Shown: positions 8,575 to 16,598 of the stretch, piece after piece | Layout: every line of letters starts with the position of its first letter | Position numbering within the stretch: position 1 is the stretch's first letter | NCBI GenBank assembly: GCA_904420185.1 | Contig: CAJFUJ010000010.1 | Location: 1 to 53,508 of the forward strand | Direction: 5' to 3' | Source of the DNA: an uncultured Butyricicoccus sp. | GTDB taxonomy: Bacteria > Bacillota > Clostridia > Oscillospirales > Butyricicoccaceae | Length of the DNA stretch: 53,508 nt | Made by a program: the position numbers and the translations under genes | Notes under the pieces: generated by a model | Told to the model about the DNA's origin: nothing | The model's input: only the letters and a program-made list of their open reading frames with translations | Databases searched by the model: none

Positions 8575-9926
8575 GGTTGGTTATCCTCATCCGCTTGATT
8601 TTCCTGTTCTCCGGCCGGAGGAGGCGCCGCAGGGGAAGCCATGCCCAGGCGCTCCTGGAATCGGTTCACCAACTCGTCGAGCGAAACCATATCGAGATTC
8701 TCCCCAGGCCCGGTCTGCCGCGCCGGTTCATCCGCCATCTCTTGGGAGGCTGCGCTGTTCACCAGCGTGTCAAACGCCGCAAGGCCATCCGCCTGGGGCG
8801 CTGGTTCCGGGGACGCAACCGGTCCTGCGAGGTTGCCCTGCTCTGCGGCGGGAACTTCCTGTTCAGGGGCCGCCTGCCCCGCGGGGGCCGCCTGCCCTGC
8901 ATGGGCTGCCTGCCCGGAGTCTGTTTGTTCTGGATTGACTGTTTGGTCACTGTGCACCAGCGGCTCGGCAGGAATCAATTCCTCCTCTACATTTTCCTCC
9001 GGCAATTCGCCATTTGCCGGAGGTGTCCACGCCGGCTGGGCTTGCCCGTCCGGCGTACCGACCAGCGGCGGTGCGTCGCCTGCCTGGGGCGGGGCCTCGC
9101 TCCTACGCATGGAAAAACGATCGAACAGCATGGCCAGCGGCGCGTTAAAAAATCCGCCTTCCTGTGGGCTTTCGGTCTGCCCCACCGGCCCTTGCTCTTC
9201 CTCATAGTATCCATTCTCCCCGTACATGCCTTCTTCGTAGAATTCGTCGTCGGCATAGTACCGGCCGGTCGCGTCGCTGACGATTTCGCCGCCGTCGATC
9301 ATGATGACGCGCTTTTCGAACTCATCGACCAGTTCTTTCTCGTGGGTGACGATCAGGATGGTAGTCCCCAGCTCGTTGATTTTTTCAAATAAGGTCATCA
9401 GCTCATAGGAGCGGACCGGGTCCAAGTTACCGGTGGGCTCGTCAGCGATGATCAAGCGGGGATTGTTGACCAAGGCGCGTGCAATGGCTACGCGCTGCTG
9501 CTCGCCGCCTGAAAGCTCCAACGGACGGGTATCTGCTTTTTCGCTCAGACCCACAAGGTCGAGCACATACGGCACCCGTTTTTTGATGGCACGGTTTTTG
9601 GCGCCCACAGCCCGCATGGCGAAGGCCACGTTTTCGTAGACCGTCTTTTTTTCAATCAGCCGGAAATCCTGGAATACAACGCCCAGCGTGCGGCGCAAAT
9701 AGGGGATTTCCCGCTTTTTGATGGTGCTCATATTATAGTTGTTCACGACGATGCGCCCTGCGGTCGGCCGCACCTCGCCGGTCAGCAGCTTGATGAGGGT
9801 GGATTTCCCCGAACCGGATGGTCCTACTAGAAAAACAAACTCCCCCTCGTCAATGCGCAGCGTCGCCCGCTTGACAGCGCGCACGCCATTGTCATACTGC
9901 ATGCTGACGTCGCTCATCCTTATCAC
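8571..9926 (-). CDS. ftsE: Cell division ATP-binding protein FtsE with long C-terminal tail
   Basis: Cytoplasmic ATPase of the FtsEX complex. Residues 1-~228 are a normal FtsE: Walker [10 protein letters not shown] (~36-44), Q-loop VVFQDF, signature [16 protein letters not shown], Walker [14 protein letters not shown]-loop [12 protein letters not shown]. Residues ~229-451 are unusual: an acidic Tyr/Glu segment ([22 protein letters not shown]), then a long Pro/Ala/Gln/Glu-rich disordered stretch with AAPAGQAAP-type repeats, and a short amphipathic helix ([17 protein letters not shown]) close to the end. Typical FtsE is ~225-230 aa. A GTG start at 9926 gives the family N-terminus ([14 protein letters not shown]) with GGAGG twelve bases upstream; ATG three codons later is the alternative. 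First gene of the operon. Confidence 0.94.
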   Translation of the reverse strand: MIRMSDVSMQYDNGVRAVKRATLRIDEGEFVFLVGPSGSGKSTLIKLLTGEVRPTAGRIVVNNYNMSTIKKREIPYLRRTLGVVFQDFRLIEKKTVYENVAFAMRAVGAKNRAIKKRVPYVLDLVGLSEKADTRPLELSGGEQQRVAIARALVNNPRLIIADEPTGNLDPVRSYELMTLFEKINELGTTILIVTHEKELVDEFEKRVIMIDGGEIVSDATGRYYADDEFYEEGMYGENGYYEEEQGPVGQTESPQEGGFFNAPLAMLFDRFSMRRSEAPPQAGDAPPLVGTPDGQAQPAWTPPANGELPEENVEEELIPAEPLVHSDQTVNPEQTDSGQAAHAGQAAPAGQAAPEQEVPAAEQGNLAGPVASPEPAPQADGLAAFDTLVNSAASQEMADEPARQTGPGENLDMVSLDELVNRFQERLGMASPAAPPPAGEQENQADEDNQP

Positions 9927-10059
9927 GACTTCGTGAAACCTCCTTGCATTGCCGGGCGGAGCTGCCTTGGAAAGCTGCCCTTGCGTCCCGCACATAAATC
10001 TAGGAAAATTGGGAAACTGTGCAAAAATAGAGACGTGGCACAATCGCCGCTTTTGGGCC

Positions 10060-10088
10060 ATTATACCACATCTCTTTCACAATTTCCA
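10060..10088 (-). promoter_or_regulatory. Promoter of the ftsE-ftsX operon
   Basis: Minus strand: extended -10 TGG-TATAAT (10060-10065 plus TG upstream), 17-bp spacer and a poor -35 TGGAAA (10083-10088). The AT-rich stretch up to 10212 holds nothing else recognised. Confidence 0.6.
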
Positions 10089-10212
10089 GACCATTTCCCA
10101 CAACTAAAAAAATTTAATCGTTTTCAGCCCAAAAAATAGTTCGTTTTTCCCCTTAAAATAGTCATTTTAGCACAAATGTTTCCATTCTGTCACCGATCTG
10201 ACCTTCCCCTTA

Positions 10213-11304
10213 TCAGACGCGGCCCTCTTCCCGGCTTTCCAAATATTTTCGTACCATCAGCGCGACTTTGAACACAATCGCATGGTCAAACTCACGCAGA
10301 TCCAGGCCGGTCAGCTTTTTGATCTTCTCCAAGCGATAGACCAGCGTGTTGCGGTGGACGAACAGCTTGCGGGATGTTTCCGAAACATTCAGGTTGTTTT
10401 CAAAGAATTTCTGAATGGTATACAATGTCTCCTGATCCAGCGAATCGATGGACCCCTTTTTGAACACCTCGTTTAAGAACATTTCGCAAAGGGTGGTTGG
10501 CAGCTGATAGATCAGGCGGCCGATGCCCAGGTTTTCATAGCTGACAATGGCCTTTTCGTTGTCGAAAACGCTGCCGACCTCGATGGAAACCTGTGCTTCC
10601 TTAAACGATTTGGCAATATCTTTGAGCTGGGTAGAGATCGAGCCGATTCCGATGATGCACTTGATGAGCAGCTCGGAATTGAGGGCATCCTCCATGGTCT
10701 GGGCGCATTTGATCAGCTCCTTGACGTCGCAGCCCGCCTTGACCTCCTTGACCACCACAATATCGGTCTCACTGATATGCAGCACAAAGTCCTTTTGCTT
10801 GTCCGGGAACAGCGCGCCGATCACATCGATCGCGGCCACATCCACCCGTTCGACCTGGTGGATCAAAAAGACCACACGCGGCACATCGCTGCCAAAGTGC
10901 AACTCGCGCGACTTGATGTAAATGTCGCCGGGCAGGATGTTGTCCAGGATAATATTCTTCACGAAGGTCGCCTTATCGTGTTTTTCGTCGTAAAGGGTCT
11001 TTATGTTATTGATCGCTACCGCCGCCAGCGAACAGACCGACCGCGCCAATTCATCCTCCCCCTGCACAAACACAGCGTATTCAAATCGTGTAGAGCGGTC
11101 GGCTACCGAACGGTAGGTATACCCGCCAAAGCGGATCATATCGCCCGCATAGCCCAGTTCTGTCACCGCATCCTCCCGCATCTCCCCGATGCGCGGCAGA
11201 TCGGTACAAGCGATTACCGCACCGGTTGCGTCTACTATTCCGATTGTACGATCCACCGTGTCTTTCATCTGGAGAACAATCGACTGGAACAATCTGGAGG
11301 CCAT
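10213..11304 (-). CDS. CdaR/PucR-type helix-turn-helix transcriptional regulator
   Basis: Putative transcription regulator, 363 aa. The N-terminal ~130 residues (MASRLFQSIVLQMKDTVDRT, GIVDATGAVIACTDLPRIGE, FGGYTYRSV) resemble a sugar-diacid/PAS-like sensory domain. The middle resembles the GGDEF-like domain of CdaR/PucR proteins. The C-terminus is the PucR helix-turn-helix: FFENNLNVSETSRKLFVHRN followed by TLVYRLEKIKKLTGLDLREF. ATG at 11304 is supported by AAAGGAAAGG eight bases upstream. Single gene with its own promoter; no metabolic genes adjoin it, so the effector and targets cannot be told. It may be a global rather than local regulator in this lineage. Confidence 0.88.
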   Translation of the reverse strand: MASRLFQSIVLQMKDTVDRTIGIVDATGAVIACTDLPRIGEMREDAVTELGYAGDMIRFGGYTYRSVADRSTRFEYAVFVQGEDELARSVCSLAAVAINNIKTLYDEKHDKATFVKNIILDNILPGDIYIKSRELHFGSDVPRVVFLIHQVERVDVAAIDVIGALFPDKQKDFVLHISETDIVVVKEVKAGCDVKELIKCAQTMEDALNSELLIKCIIGIGSISTQLKDIAKSFKEAQVSIEVGSVFDNEKAIVSYENLGIGRLIYQLPTTLCEMFLNEVFKKGSIDSLDQETLYTIQKFFENNLNVSETSRKLFVHRNTLVYRLEKIKKLTGLDLREFDHAIVFKVALMVRKYLESREEGRV

Positions 11305-11398
11305 TTCCGTCACCTTTCCTTTCAAGTCTTCTTCAAATTCAAAAGCGATCTTTCCATTCCCCATCGCACGCGGCGCTGGGGCGACCCTTCGCGTGATT

Positions 11399-11465
11399 TG
11401 TGCAATTGTGTGCAAAAAATGTAAACCATTTGGTTGTACTCTATGCTATTTATTGAATTATACCA
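11399..11465 (-). promoter_or_regulatory. Promoter and direct repeat before the CdaR-type regulator
   Basis: Minus-strand extended -10 TGG-TATAAT (11457-11462) in a very AT-rich region; no good -35. Downstream, in the expected leader, a TTGCACA direct repeat (plus-strand TGTGCAA at 11399-11405 and 11409-11415) has a 10-bp period and could bind a regulator, perhaps the gene's own product. Confidence 0.45.
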
Positions 11466-11525
11466 TAGAATTCCGCCGATTTGTACAAAAAAAATAATTT
11501 TTTTTGTGAATTTTTTCGTAAGCGC

Positions 11526-12275
11526 TCATCCCACGGCCGTTTGGCCCGCGCCCGATGCACGCCGCAGCTCCTCGACTTCCTCCTCGGTCAGTGCGCGGAA
11601 AGCGCCCGGCGTCAGCGCCGGGTCCAGCGGCAGCGGTCCGATCGATATCCGCTTTAAGCGTTCGACATGCCCGCCCACGGCGGCGACCATGCGCTTGACC
11701 TGGTGGTGTTTTCCCTCGCGCAGCGTCACTTGGATCTCGGTCAAGCCCTCGCCGGACGGACCTACAATTTGCAGCGCTGCCGGTTTGCAAACCGTCCCAT
11801 CGGCCAGCGGCAACCCGTCCCGGAACCGCGCTGGTGCATTCAGGTCCAGCCGCCCAGATACCATCGCGCGGTACACCTTTTCCACATGGCGGCTGGGTGA
11901 CATCAGCGCATGGCAAAAGCCGCCGTCGTCGGTCACAAGCAGCAGCCCTTCGGTGTCTTTGTCCAACCGGCCGATGAGGATGAGCCCACGCCGCTCCTGC
12001 TCCGGGAAGAGCGAGAGCACGGTTGGGTGCAGATTGTCCACCCGGGCGCACACCAATCCTGCCGGCTTGTTGAGCATGAAGTAGCGCCCCATGCGCCAGG
12101 GCAGCGCTTTACCGCCAAAAGCCAGCTTGTCCACCAGCGGCGTAACATGGAAGGAGGGCTCGCGCACAATTTGTCCGTTGACTGCAGCTTTCCCAGCGCG
12201 GATGTGCGCTCCCACCTCCTTGCGGCTGCCGCAGCCCAGCTTGGACAGCACTTTGTCCAAGCGCTCTTTTGCCAT
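11526..12275 (-). CDS. rsuA: RsuA-family 16S rRNA pseudouridine synthase
   Basis: Converts a specific uridine of 16S rRNA (position 516 in the model enzyme) to pseudouridine. 249 aa. N-terminal S4 RNA-binding domain (RLDKVLSKLGCGSRKEVGAHIRAGKAAVNG), then the catalytic domain with YFMLNKPAGLVCA, the catalytic Asp in LILIGRLDKDTEGLLL, and the motif REGKHHQVKRMVAAVGGHV. The ATG at 12275 has GGAGGG upstream. Monocistronic; a weak promoter may lie in 12300-12345. The symbol is given by family; the exact target uridine is inferred. Confidence 0.92.
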   Translation of the reverse strand: MAKERLDKVLSKLGCGSRKEVGAHIRAGKAAVNGQIVREPSFHVTPLVDKLAFGGKALPWRMGRYFMLNKPAGLVCARVDNLHPTVLSLFPEQERRGLILIGRLDKDTEGLLLVTDDGGFCHALMSPSRHVEKVYRAMVSGRLDLNAPARFRDGLPLADGTVCKPAALQIVGPSGEGLTEIQVTLREGKHHQVKRMVAAVGGHVERLKRISIGPLPLDPALTPGAFRALTEEEVEELRRASGAGQTAVG

Positions 12276-12433
12276 CTGTGATCCCTCCGTCTATCCTAGA
12301 TAAATATAGAGTATCACTTTTTCACAACTTGCACAATAGCCCTGGCAAAAAAAACGAAAAATTTGCAGATAACCTCGCTCGGATTCGTCACTTTGGCAAC
12401 AAACAATTTCTGTAAAACAACTGCTGCACAACA

Positions 12434-12482
12434 AAAACCCCGGCACCCTGTCCGCGTCTCATGGACGCTCGCAGGATACCGG
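12434..12482 (-). terminator. Terminator of the SPFH/RHH module
   Basis: Arms built from CCCCGG(n)CCCTG at ~12439-12453 and CAGGATACCGGG at ~12473-12483, with inner GCGTC/GACGC pairing. On the minus strand it is followed by TTTTTG. Lies just after the ribbon-helix-helix gene. Confidence 0.65.
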
Positions 12483-12505
12483 GATTGGTTTGCAGAGGTT
12501 TCCCT

Positions 12506-12685
12506 CTACGATGGGTCATCTTTTTCTTTCGCACGATCCTTTTTCCGCCTGCGGACCGCCTCGGTCAGCAGGTATTCGATCTGCCCGTTGACCGAGCGGA
12601 ACTCATCCTCAGCCCAACGGGCCAGTTCCTCGTACAAAGAGGCCGAAAGCCGCAATGGGATCTGTTTTTTGGATTTATCCGCCAC
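12506..12685 (-). CDS. Small Arc-like ribbon-helix-helix DNA-binding protein
   Basis: 59-aa protein. After a Lys-rich start (MADKSKKQ) it has the beta strand [13 protein letters not shown], helix A ([12 protein letters not shown]) and the Arc-family signature [18 protein letters not shown], followed by a charged tail. The GTG start at 12685 is fixed by GGGAGG eight bases upstream. It lies 35 bp downstream of the SPFH gene on the same strand and before a terminator, so the two form a transcription unit. Arc-type proteins bind DNA as dimers of dimers at short inverted repeats. The inverted repeat at the unit's promoter (13761-13779) is the obvious candidate target. Confidence 0.85.
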   Translation of the reverse strand: MADKSKKQIPLRLSASLYEELARWAEDEFRSVNGQIEYLLTEAVRRRKKDRAKEKDDPS

Positions 12686-12720
12686 GCAGTTCGCCTCCCT
12701 TTCGTTCTCTTTCTCCTATT

Positions 12721-13734
12721 TTAATAGATCGAGCCCGAATTGACAACCGGCTGCGCATCCTTTCCGGCGCACAGCACCACCATCAAATTGGACACCATCT
12801 GGGCCTTGCGCTCGTCATCCAGGTCAACGACCTGCTTGCGGCTGAGCTCGCCCAGCGCCATTTCGACCATGCCCACCGCGCCTTCGACGATCATCTTGCG
12901 CGCATCAACCACGGCGCTGGCCTGCTGCCGCTGGAGCATGGCTGCCGCAATTTCGGGCGCATAGGCCAATGTGGTAATCCGGGCTTCCTCGATCTCCAGG
13001 CCGGCGCAGGCCACCCGCTTTTGGATTTCCTTGGCCAGCACGGCGGCGATCTCCTGCGACGAGCCGCGCAGGCTCTTTTCGTCGCCGCCTTCAGCCACAT
13101 CGTAAGGGTACAGGCGCACGGTGTTGCGCAGCGCGGCGTCCGACTGGATGGACAAGAACTCCTCATAATTGTCCACCGCAAACACGGCCTTGGCGGTATC
13201 CGCAATGTGCCAGATCACCGCGATGCCGATGACGATCGGATTGCCGAGCTGGTCGTTGATCTTCTGCTTGTCGTTGTTGAGGGTCATGGTCTTGAGCGAC
13301 AGCTTTTTGCTAGTGGACGCCGATTTGACGATCTGTCCGCTCGATGTCTTATCCTCCCGGCCCATGAGTTTGTTAAAATTCGCCAAGCTAGCGGCTTCAG
13401 CCGTCGGATTAACTGCTGTGCAGAAGGGGTTGACAAAAAAGATCCCCTCGCCCTTGAGCGTACCGACATATTGACCGAATAACGTCAACACCAGCGCCTC
13501 ATTGGGCCGCAGCACCTTGATGCCTGCAAACAACAGCCAGCAGGGCAGGCACCAATATACAATGCACACCACGAGCAGCACCACCATCCCCACACTCGCC
13601 CCGTTGGATGCCAGCTGTATGGCGCTCCATACGATCCCGACCATGGTTACAATCATCAGCAAAATGTTGAGCACCAGCACCGCCATGCCGCTGCCTGCCT
13701 TGAGCAGCTTTTCCGAATAGGTTGTCTTTTCCAT
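12721..13734 (-). CDS. SPFH/band 7 domain membrane protein
   Basis: Membrane scaffold-type protein of the stomatin/prohibitin/flotillin superfamily, 337 aa. Two N-terminal transmembrane helices (~17-40 and ~48-70) are followed at once by the band 7 domain: IKVLRPNEALVLTLFGQYVGTLKGEGIFFVNPF, then an insertion rich in Lys/Ser (about residues 125-145), IVIGIAVIWHIADTAKAVF, and the helical part with LEIEEARITTLAYAPEIAAAMLQRQQASA and VDARKMIVEGAVGMV. ATG at 13734 with AAGGAG nine bases upstream; an in-frame ATG eight codons earlier lacks a site. Its promoter carries a consensus -35/-10 and an overlapping inverted repeat. Substrate or partner unknown; co-transcribed with an Arc-like regulator. Confidence 0.9.
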   Translation of the reverse strand: MEKTTYSEKLLKAGSGMAVLVLNILLMIVTMVGIVWSAIQLASNGASVGMVVLLVVCIVYWCLPCWLLFAGIKVLRPNEALVLTLFGQYVGTLKGEGIFFVNPFCTAVNPTAEAASLANFNKLMGREDKTSSGQIVKSASTSKKLSLKTMTLNNDKQKINDQLGNPIVIGIAVIWHIADTAKAVFAVDNYEEFLSIQSDAALRNTVRLYPYDVAEGGDEKSLRGSSQEIAAVLAKEIQKRVACAGLEIEEARITTLAYAPEIAAAMLQRQQASAVVDARKMIVEGAVGMVEMALGELSRKQVVDLDDERKAQMVSNLMVVLCAGKDAQPVVNSGSIY

Positions 13735-13760
13735 GTTCACACACTCCTTATCTGTCATAG

Positions 13761-13810
13761 TGATATCTATTTGATATCATCATTATAGCATCCCATGTTC
13801 CCACTGTCAA
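13761..13810 (-). promoter_or_regulatory. Consensus promoter with overlapping inverted repeat (SPFH/RHH module)
   Basis: Minus strand: perfect TTGACA (13805-13810), 17-bp spacer, perfect TATAAT (13782-13787). Directly downstream, over the expected start point, stands a perfect 7-bp inverted repeat: TGATATC (13761-13767), 5-bp spacer, GATATCA (13773-13779). A very strong promoter with an operator-like repeat at +1 suggests repression, most simply by the ribbon-helix-helix protein of the same unit. Confidence 0.75.
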
Positions 13811-13818
13811 GGAGCGTA

Positions 13819-13855
13819 TAAAAAAACTGTCCTGGAATAGATATTCCAGGACAGT
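13819..13855 (-). terminator. Terminator of the rpmG-secE-nusG-rplK-rplA operon
   Basis: Perfect 13-bp arms ACTGTCCTGGAAT (13826-13838) and ATTCCAGGACAGT (13843-13855), loop AGAT. On the minus strand it is followed by seven T (13819-13825 region). Confidence 0.88.
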
Positions 13856-13870
13856 ACGAAGTTTTCGGTC

Positions 13871-13970
13871 AAGCCTTTTTCAAAAGGCTTGCGGGGTGCG
13901 GGGCAGGGCCCCGCGAAGGGGGTCCAGGGGCACAACCCCTGGCGGGGTGCGGGGCGACGCCCCGCGAAGG
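13871..13970. repeat. GC-rich intergenic repeat of nested hairpins
   Basis: Between the rplA stop and its terminator: an AAGCCTTTT/AAAAGGCTT hairpin (13871-13890), a 29-bp unit (13891-13919), a CCAGGGG/CCCCTGG hairpin (13924-13942), then a second copy of the 29-bp unit (13942-13970). The two units differ only in three bases, all in the loop of an inner GCGGGGC/GCCCCGC hairpin. This conservation of stems suggests a repeated element of the genome rather than chance. Confidence 0.7.
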
Positions 13971-13986
13971 CAGTCCCTGGCGGGAC

Positions 13987-14682
13987 TTAACCCATCATGC
14001 GGGCGGTGCTGACCTTGACGCCCGGGCCCATGGTCGAAGCGACAACACAGCTTCTGACGTACTGGCCCTTGGCAGCAGCCGGCTTTGCCTTGATGATGGC
14101 GCCCATCAGCGCGTCAAAGTTGTCCTTCAGCTTTTCCGGGCCAAAGGAAGCCTTGCCGATGGGGCAATGGATGATGTTGGTCTTGTCCAGGCGGTACTCG
14201 ATCTTACCGGCCTTGGACTCCTGCACGGCCTTGGCCACGTCCATGGAGACCGTACCAGCCTTGGGGTTGGGCATCAGGCCCTTGGGGCCCAGAACCTTAC
14301 CCAGACGGCCGACCACGCCCATCATGTCCGGGGTGGCGATTACAACATCATAGTCAAAGAAATTCTCGTTCTGGATCTTGGCGACCATCTCTTCTGCGCC
14401 AACGTACTCTGCGCCGGCTGCAACCGCCTCGTCAGCCTTGGGGCCCTTGGCGAATACCAGCACACGCACCTGCTTGCCGGTGCCGTGCGGCAGAACGATC
14501 GCGCCGCGCACCTGCTGGTCGGCGTGACGGGAGTCAACGCCCAGCTTTACATGCAGCTCAATGGTTTCATCGAACTTTGCCTTTGCCGTAGAAACAACGG
14601 TGGACAGCGCCTCTGCCGGATCGTACAGCTTGGTGCGGTCGATCTGCTTTGCGCTCTCTACATACTTTTTACCTTTGCGCAC
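13987..14682 (-). CDS. rplA: 50S ribosomal protein L1
   Basis: Forms the L1 stalk of the large subunit and moves deacylated tRNA at the E site; in many bacteria it also represses its own operon. 231 aa. Recognised by [21 protein letters not shown] at the start and by [18 protein letters not shown], the L1 signature, plus [16 protein letters not shown] at the end. The start is GTG at 14682 with AAGGAGG nine bases upstream. Last gene of rpmG-secE-nusG-rplK-rplA. Confidence 0.98.
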   Translation of the reverse strand: MRKGKKYVESAKQIDRTKLYDPAEALSTVVSTAKAKFDETIELHVKLGVDSRHADQQVRGAIVLPHGTGKQVRVLVFAKGPKADEAVAAGAEYVGAEEMVAKIQNENFFDYDVVIATPDMMGVVGRLGKVLGPKGLMPNPKAGTVSMDVAKAVQESKAGKIEYRLDKTNIIHCPIGKASFGPEKLKDNFDALMGAIIKAKPAAAKGQYVRSCVVASTMGPGVKVSTARMMG

Positions 14683-14769
14683 AATAATTATCCTCCTTGC
14701 GTGGTAATGCGGGAATTACCCTCCCACTCGGCAGCCGTCTCCGGCCGCCCGTCAAAAAAATTCGTCAGA

Positions 14770-15195
14770 TTACTCTTCGATGGTAATGCCCATCGAGCGG
14801 CAGGTGCCTGCGATCATGCTCATTGCGGCCTCGAGCGAAGCGGCGTTGAGGTCAGGCATCTTGGTTTCTGCAATCTTCTGCACATCGGCCTTGGAGATCT
14901 TGGCGACCTTGGTCTTGTTGGGGACCGCCGAGCCCGACTCAATCTTGCAGGCCTTCTTGATCAGCACCGCTGCCGGCGGGGTCTTGGTGATGAAGCTGAA
15001 GGAGCGGTCGGCGTAAACCGTGATGACGACCGGGATGATCAGGCCGGCATCGTTCTTGGTGCGCTCGTTAAATTCCTTGGTAAACGCCATGATATTGACG
15101 CCGTGCTGACCCAGCGCAGGGCCAACCGGGGGCGCCGGGGTTGCCTTGCCCGCAGGAATCTGGAGCTTAATATAGCCTACTACTTTCTGTGCCAT
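14770..15195 (-). CDS. rplK: 50S ribosomal protein L11
   Basis: Part of the GTPase-associated centre; needed for sensing uncharged tRNA by RelA. 141 aa, full length. N-terminal domain with [26 protein letters not shown] (Pro-rich methylation region), C-terminal rRNA-binding domain ending [20 protein letters not shown] at 15195 preceded by AAGGAGG. Followed by rplA after 87 bp. Confidence 0.98.
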   Translation of the reverse strand: MAQKVVGYIKLQIPAGKATPAPPVGPALGQHGVNIMAFTKEFNERTKNDAGLIIPVVITVYADRSFSFITKTPPAAVLIKKACKIESGSAVPNKTKVAKISKADVQKIAETKMPDLNAASLEAAMSMIAGTCRSMGITIEE

Positions 15196-15383
15196 GGTTG
15201 AGGTTTCCTCCTTAAATCAATGTGGTATCTGGCGAGCGTTGCCCTGTCGGCAAGCTCTCCCACGCGCGCGCCCGCTTACCTCCTCGGGGCGCGGCTTGCA
15301 GCGGGGCCACAGTCGCAGCGGATGCGGCCATGGGGCAAACCGGCTTTGGGCCGGCTTGCAGATGTAAGGACGCTGGAGCGTCC
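15196..15383 (-). other. nusG-rplK spacer with hairpins
   Basis: 188 bp without a gene. Two hairpins are clear: GCAAACCGGC/GCCGGCTTGC around 15335-15359 and GGACGC/GCGTCC at about 15368-15382. Neither has a T tract. In other bacteria L1 binds the leader of the L11-L1 genes, so a regulatory leader is possible but not shown. Confidence 0.35.
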
Positions 15384-15911
15384 CTATTCGTCCAGGGTTT
15401 CCACCTGGTTCAGCTCGAGCTCAACCGGCGTTTCGCGGCCGAACATCGATACGACCACGCGCACCTTATTCTTGTCCGGCTCGAGCTCTTCGACGACGCC
15501 AATAAAGCCGGAAAGCGGCCCGTCGATGACGCGCACGCTGTCGCCGAGCGCATAATGGATCTCAATTTCGCGTTTCTCCACGCCCATTTTGGCCACTTCC
15601 TCATCAGAAAGTGGGAGCGGTTTGTTAGAGTTGGGGCCTACAAAGCCGGTGCAGCCGCGCGTGTTGCGCACCAAATACCAGCTTTCGTCGGTCAAGACCA
15701 TTTTCACCAGCACATACCCCGGGAACAGCTTGCGTTCCACCTCGCGGGTTTTGCCGTCCTTGACCTCGGTGACCCGCTCGACCGGCACATTCACCGCGGT
15801 GATCAGGTCATGGAGCTTGCGGTTTTCCACCGCCTTTTCAATCGAAGAGGCTACCTTATTTTCGTAGCCGGAGTATGTGTGGACCACATACCATTTTGCG
15901 GCGTCTGACAT
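15384..15911 (-). CDS. nusG: Transcription termination/antitermination protein NusG
   Basis: Binds RNA polymerase, influencing pausing and coupling to translation. 175 aa. NGN domain with AAKWYVVHTYSGYENKVASSIE and ERKLFPGYVLVKM, then the KOW domain with GDSVRVIDGPLSGFIGVVEEL. It follows secE after 19 bp, the usual secE-nusG order. Confidence 0.97.
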   Translation of the reverse strand: MSDAAKWYVVHTYSGYENKVASSIEKAVENRKLHDLITAVNVPVERVTEVKDGKTREVERKLFPGYVLVKMVLTDESWYLVRNTRGCTGFVGPNSNKPLPLSDEEVAKMGVEKREIEIHYALGDSVRVIDGPLSGFIGVVEELEPDKNKVRVVVSMFGRETPVELELNQVETLDE

Positions 15912-15930
15912 CGTTCAGGACCCTCTCAAA

Positions 15931-16191
15931 TCAACCGACCAGGGCGGAAATGCCAAGCTGGAAAACAGCGTCCAACACCCAGATGAACACGCCGACGATC
16001 GCGCAGGTCACCAGCACGACTGCGGTGTTCTTGACGGTCTGCTTGCGGGTCGGCCAAACGATCTTCTTGCATTCGCTTTTCAGCTCTTGGAACCATTTTT
16101 TGGTCCGTGCGAAGATCGAGAGCTTTTTCACCTTTGCAGGCTTGTCAGCTTGTTTCTTCTCAGCCGGCGTGTTTTTTTCCTGCTCTGCCAT
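15931..16191 (-). CDS. secE: Preprotein translocase subunit SecE
   Basis: Small essential subunit of the SecYEG channel. 86 aa: a charged, Lys-rich N-terminus (EQEKNTPAEKKQADKPAKVKK) followed by the conserved amphipathic and membrane segment WFQELKSECKKIVWPTRKQT, then one transmembrane helix (NTAVVLVTCAIVGVFIWVLDAVF). ATG at 16191 with AAGGAAG upstream. Lies between rpmG and nusG. Confidence 0.95.
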   Translation of the reverse strand: MAEQEKNTPAEKKQADKPAKVKKLSIFARTKKWFQELKSECKKIVWPTRKQTVKNTAVVLVTCAIVGVFIWVLDAVFQLGISALVG

Positions 16192-16215
16192 GAAGCGACT
16201 TCCTTTCTCCGCGGA

Positions 16216-16365
16216 TTACTTGGTCTCGCGATGCACCGTATGTTTCTTGCAGAAACGGCAATACTTGTTCATCTCAAGACGGTCAGGATCATTCTTCTTG
16301 TTTTTCATTGTGTTGTAGTTTCTTTGCTTGCACTCTGTGCAGGCGAGCGTTACTCTAACGCGCAT
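16216..16365 (-). CDS. rpmG: 50S ribosomal protein L33, zinc-binding form
   Basis: 49-aa ribosomal protein. The sequence begins [19 protein letters not shown] and ends [14 protein letters not shown]; the two CxxC pairs (C9/C12 and C36/C39) make it the zinc-containing C+ form. AAGGAGG precedes the ATG at 16365. Standard rpmG-secE-nusG arrangement of Firmicutes. Confidence 0.96.
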   Translation of the reverse strand: MRVRVTLACTECKQRNYNTMKNKKNDPDRLEMNKYCRFCKKHTVHRETK

Positions 16366-16528
16366 ACTAGCGGCACCTCCTTCATAATTTGCCGTGCGGC
16401 GGGGCGCCGCCGGCCTGTTTTCCCTCTGTGGGGCGTTTGCCTCCCTTTGCAGGTTCGGCCTGGACCGGCCTGTTTGGCGGCTTTGTCCTTTTTCGGCGCA
16501 AAAAAAAGAACCTACATAGGTGATTTAT

Positions 16529-16557
16529 ATTATAGCACGCTCTTTTGAGGCGGTCAA
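16529..16557 (-). promoter_or_regulatory. Promoter of rpmG-secE-nusG-rplK-rplA
   Basis: Minus strand: TTGACC (16552-16557), 17-bp spacer, perfect TATAAT (16529-16534). Leader to rpmG of about 155 nt, GC-rich. It points away from the yqgF promoter at 16599. Confidence 0.8.
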
Positions 16558-16598
16558 GAGCATTTTGTGAAAAAACGCTGGGATTTTCCGACGTTTTA

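Noticed and set aside
12363-12743. Plus-strand frame over the ribbon-helix-helix gene
   Set aside because: The opposite strand carries a complete small protein with a strong GGGAGG site and the [11 protein letters not shown] family motif; this frame is its shadow.
13871-13970. CRISPR array
   Set aside because: Only two units, themselves hairpins with a hairpin between them; no regular spacers and no cas genes.
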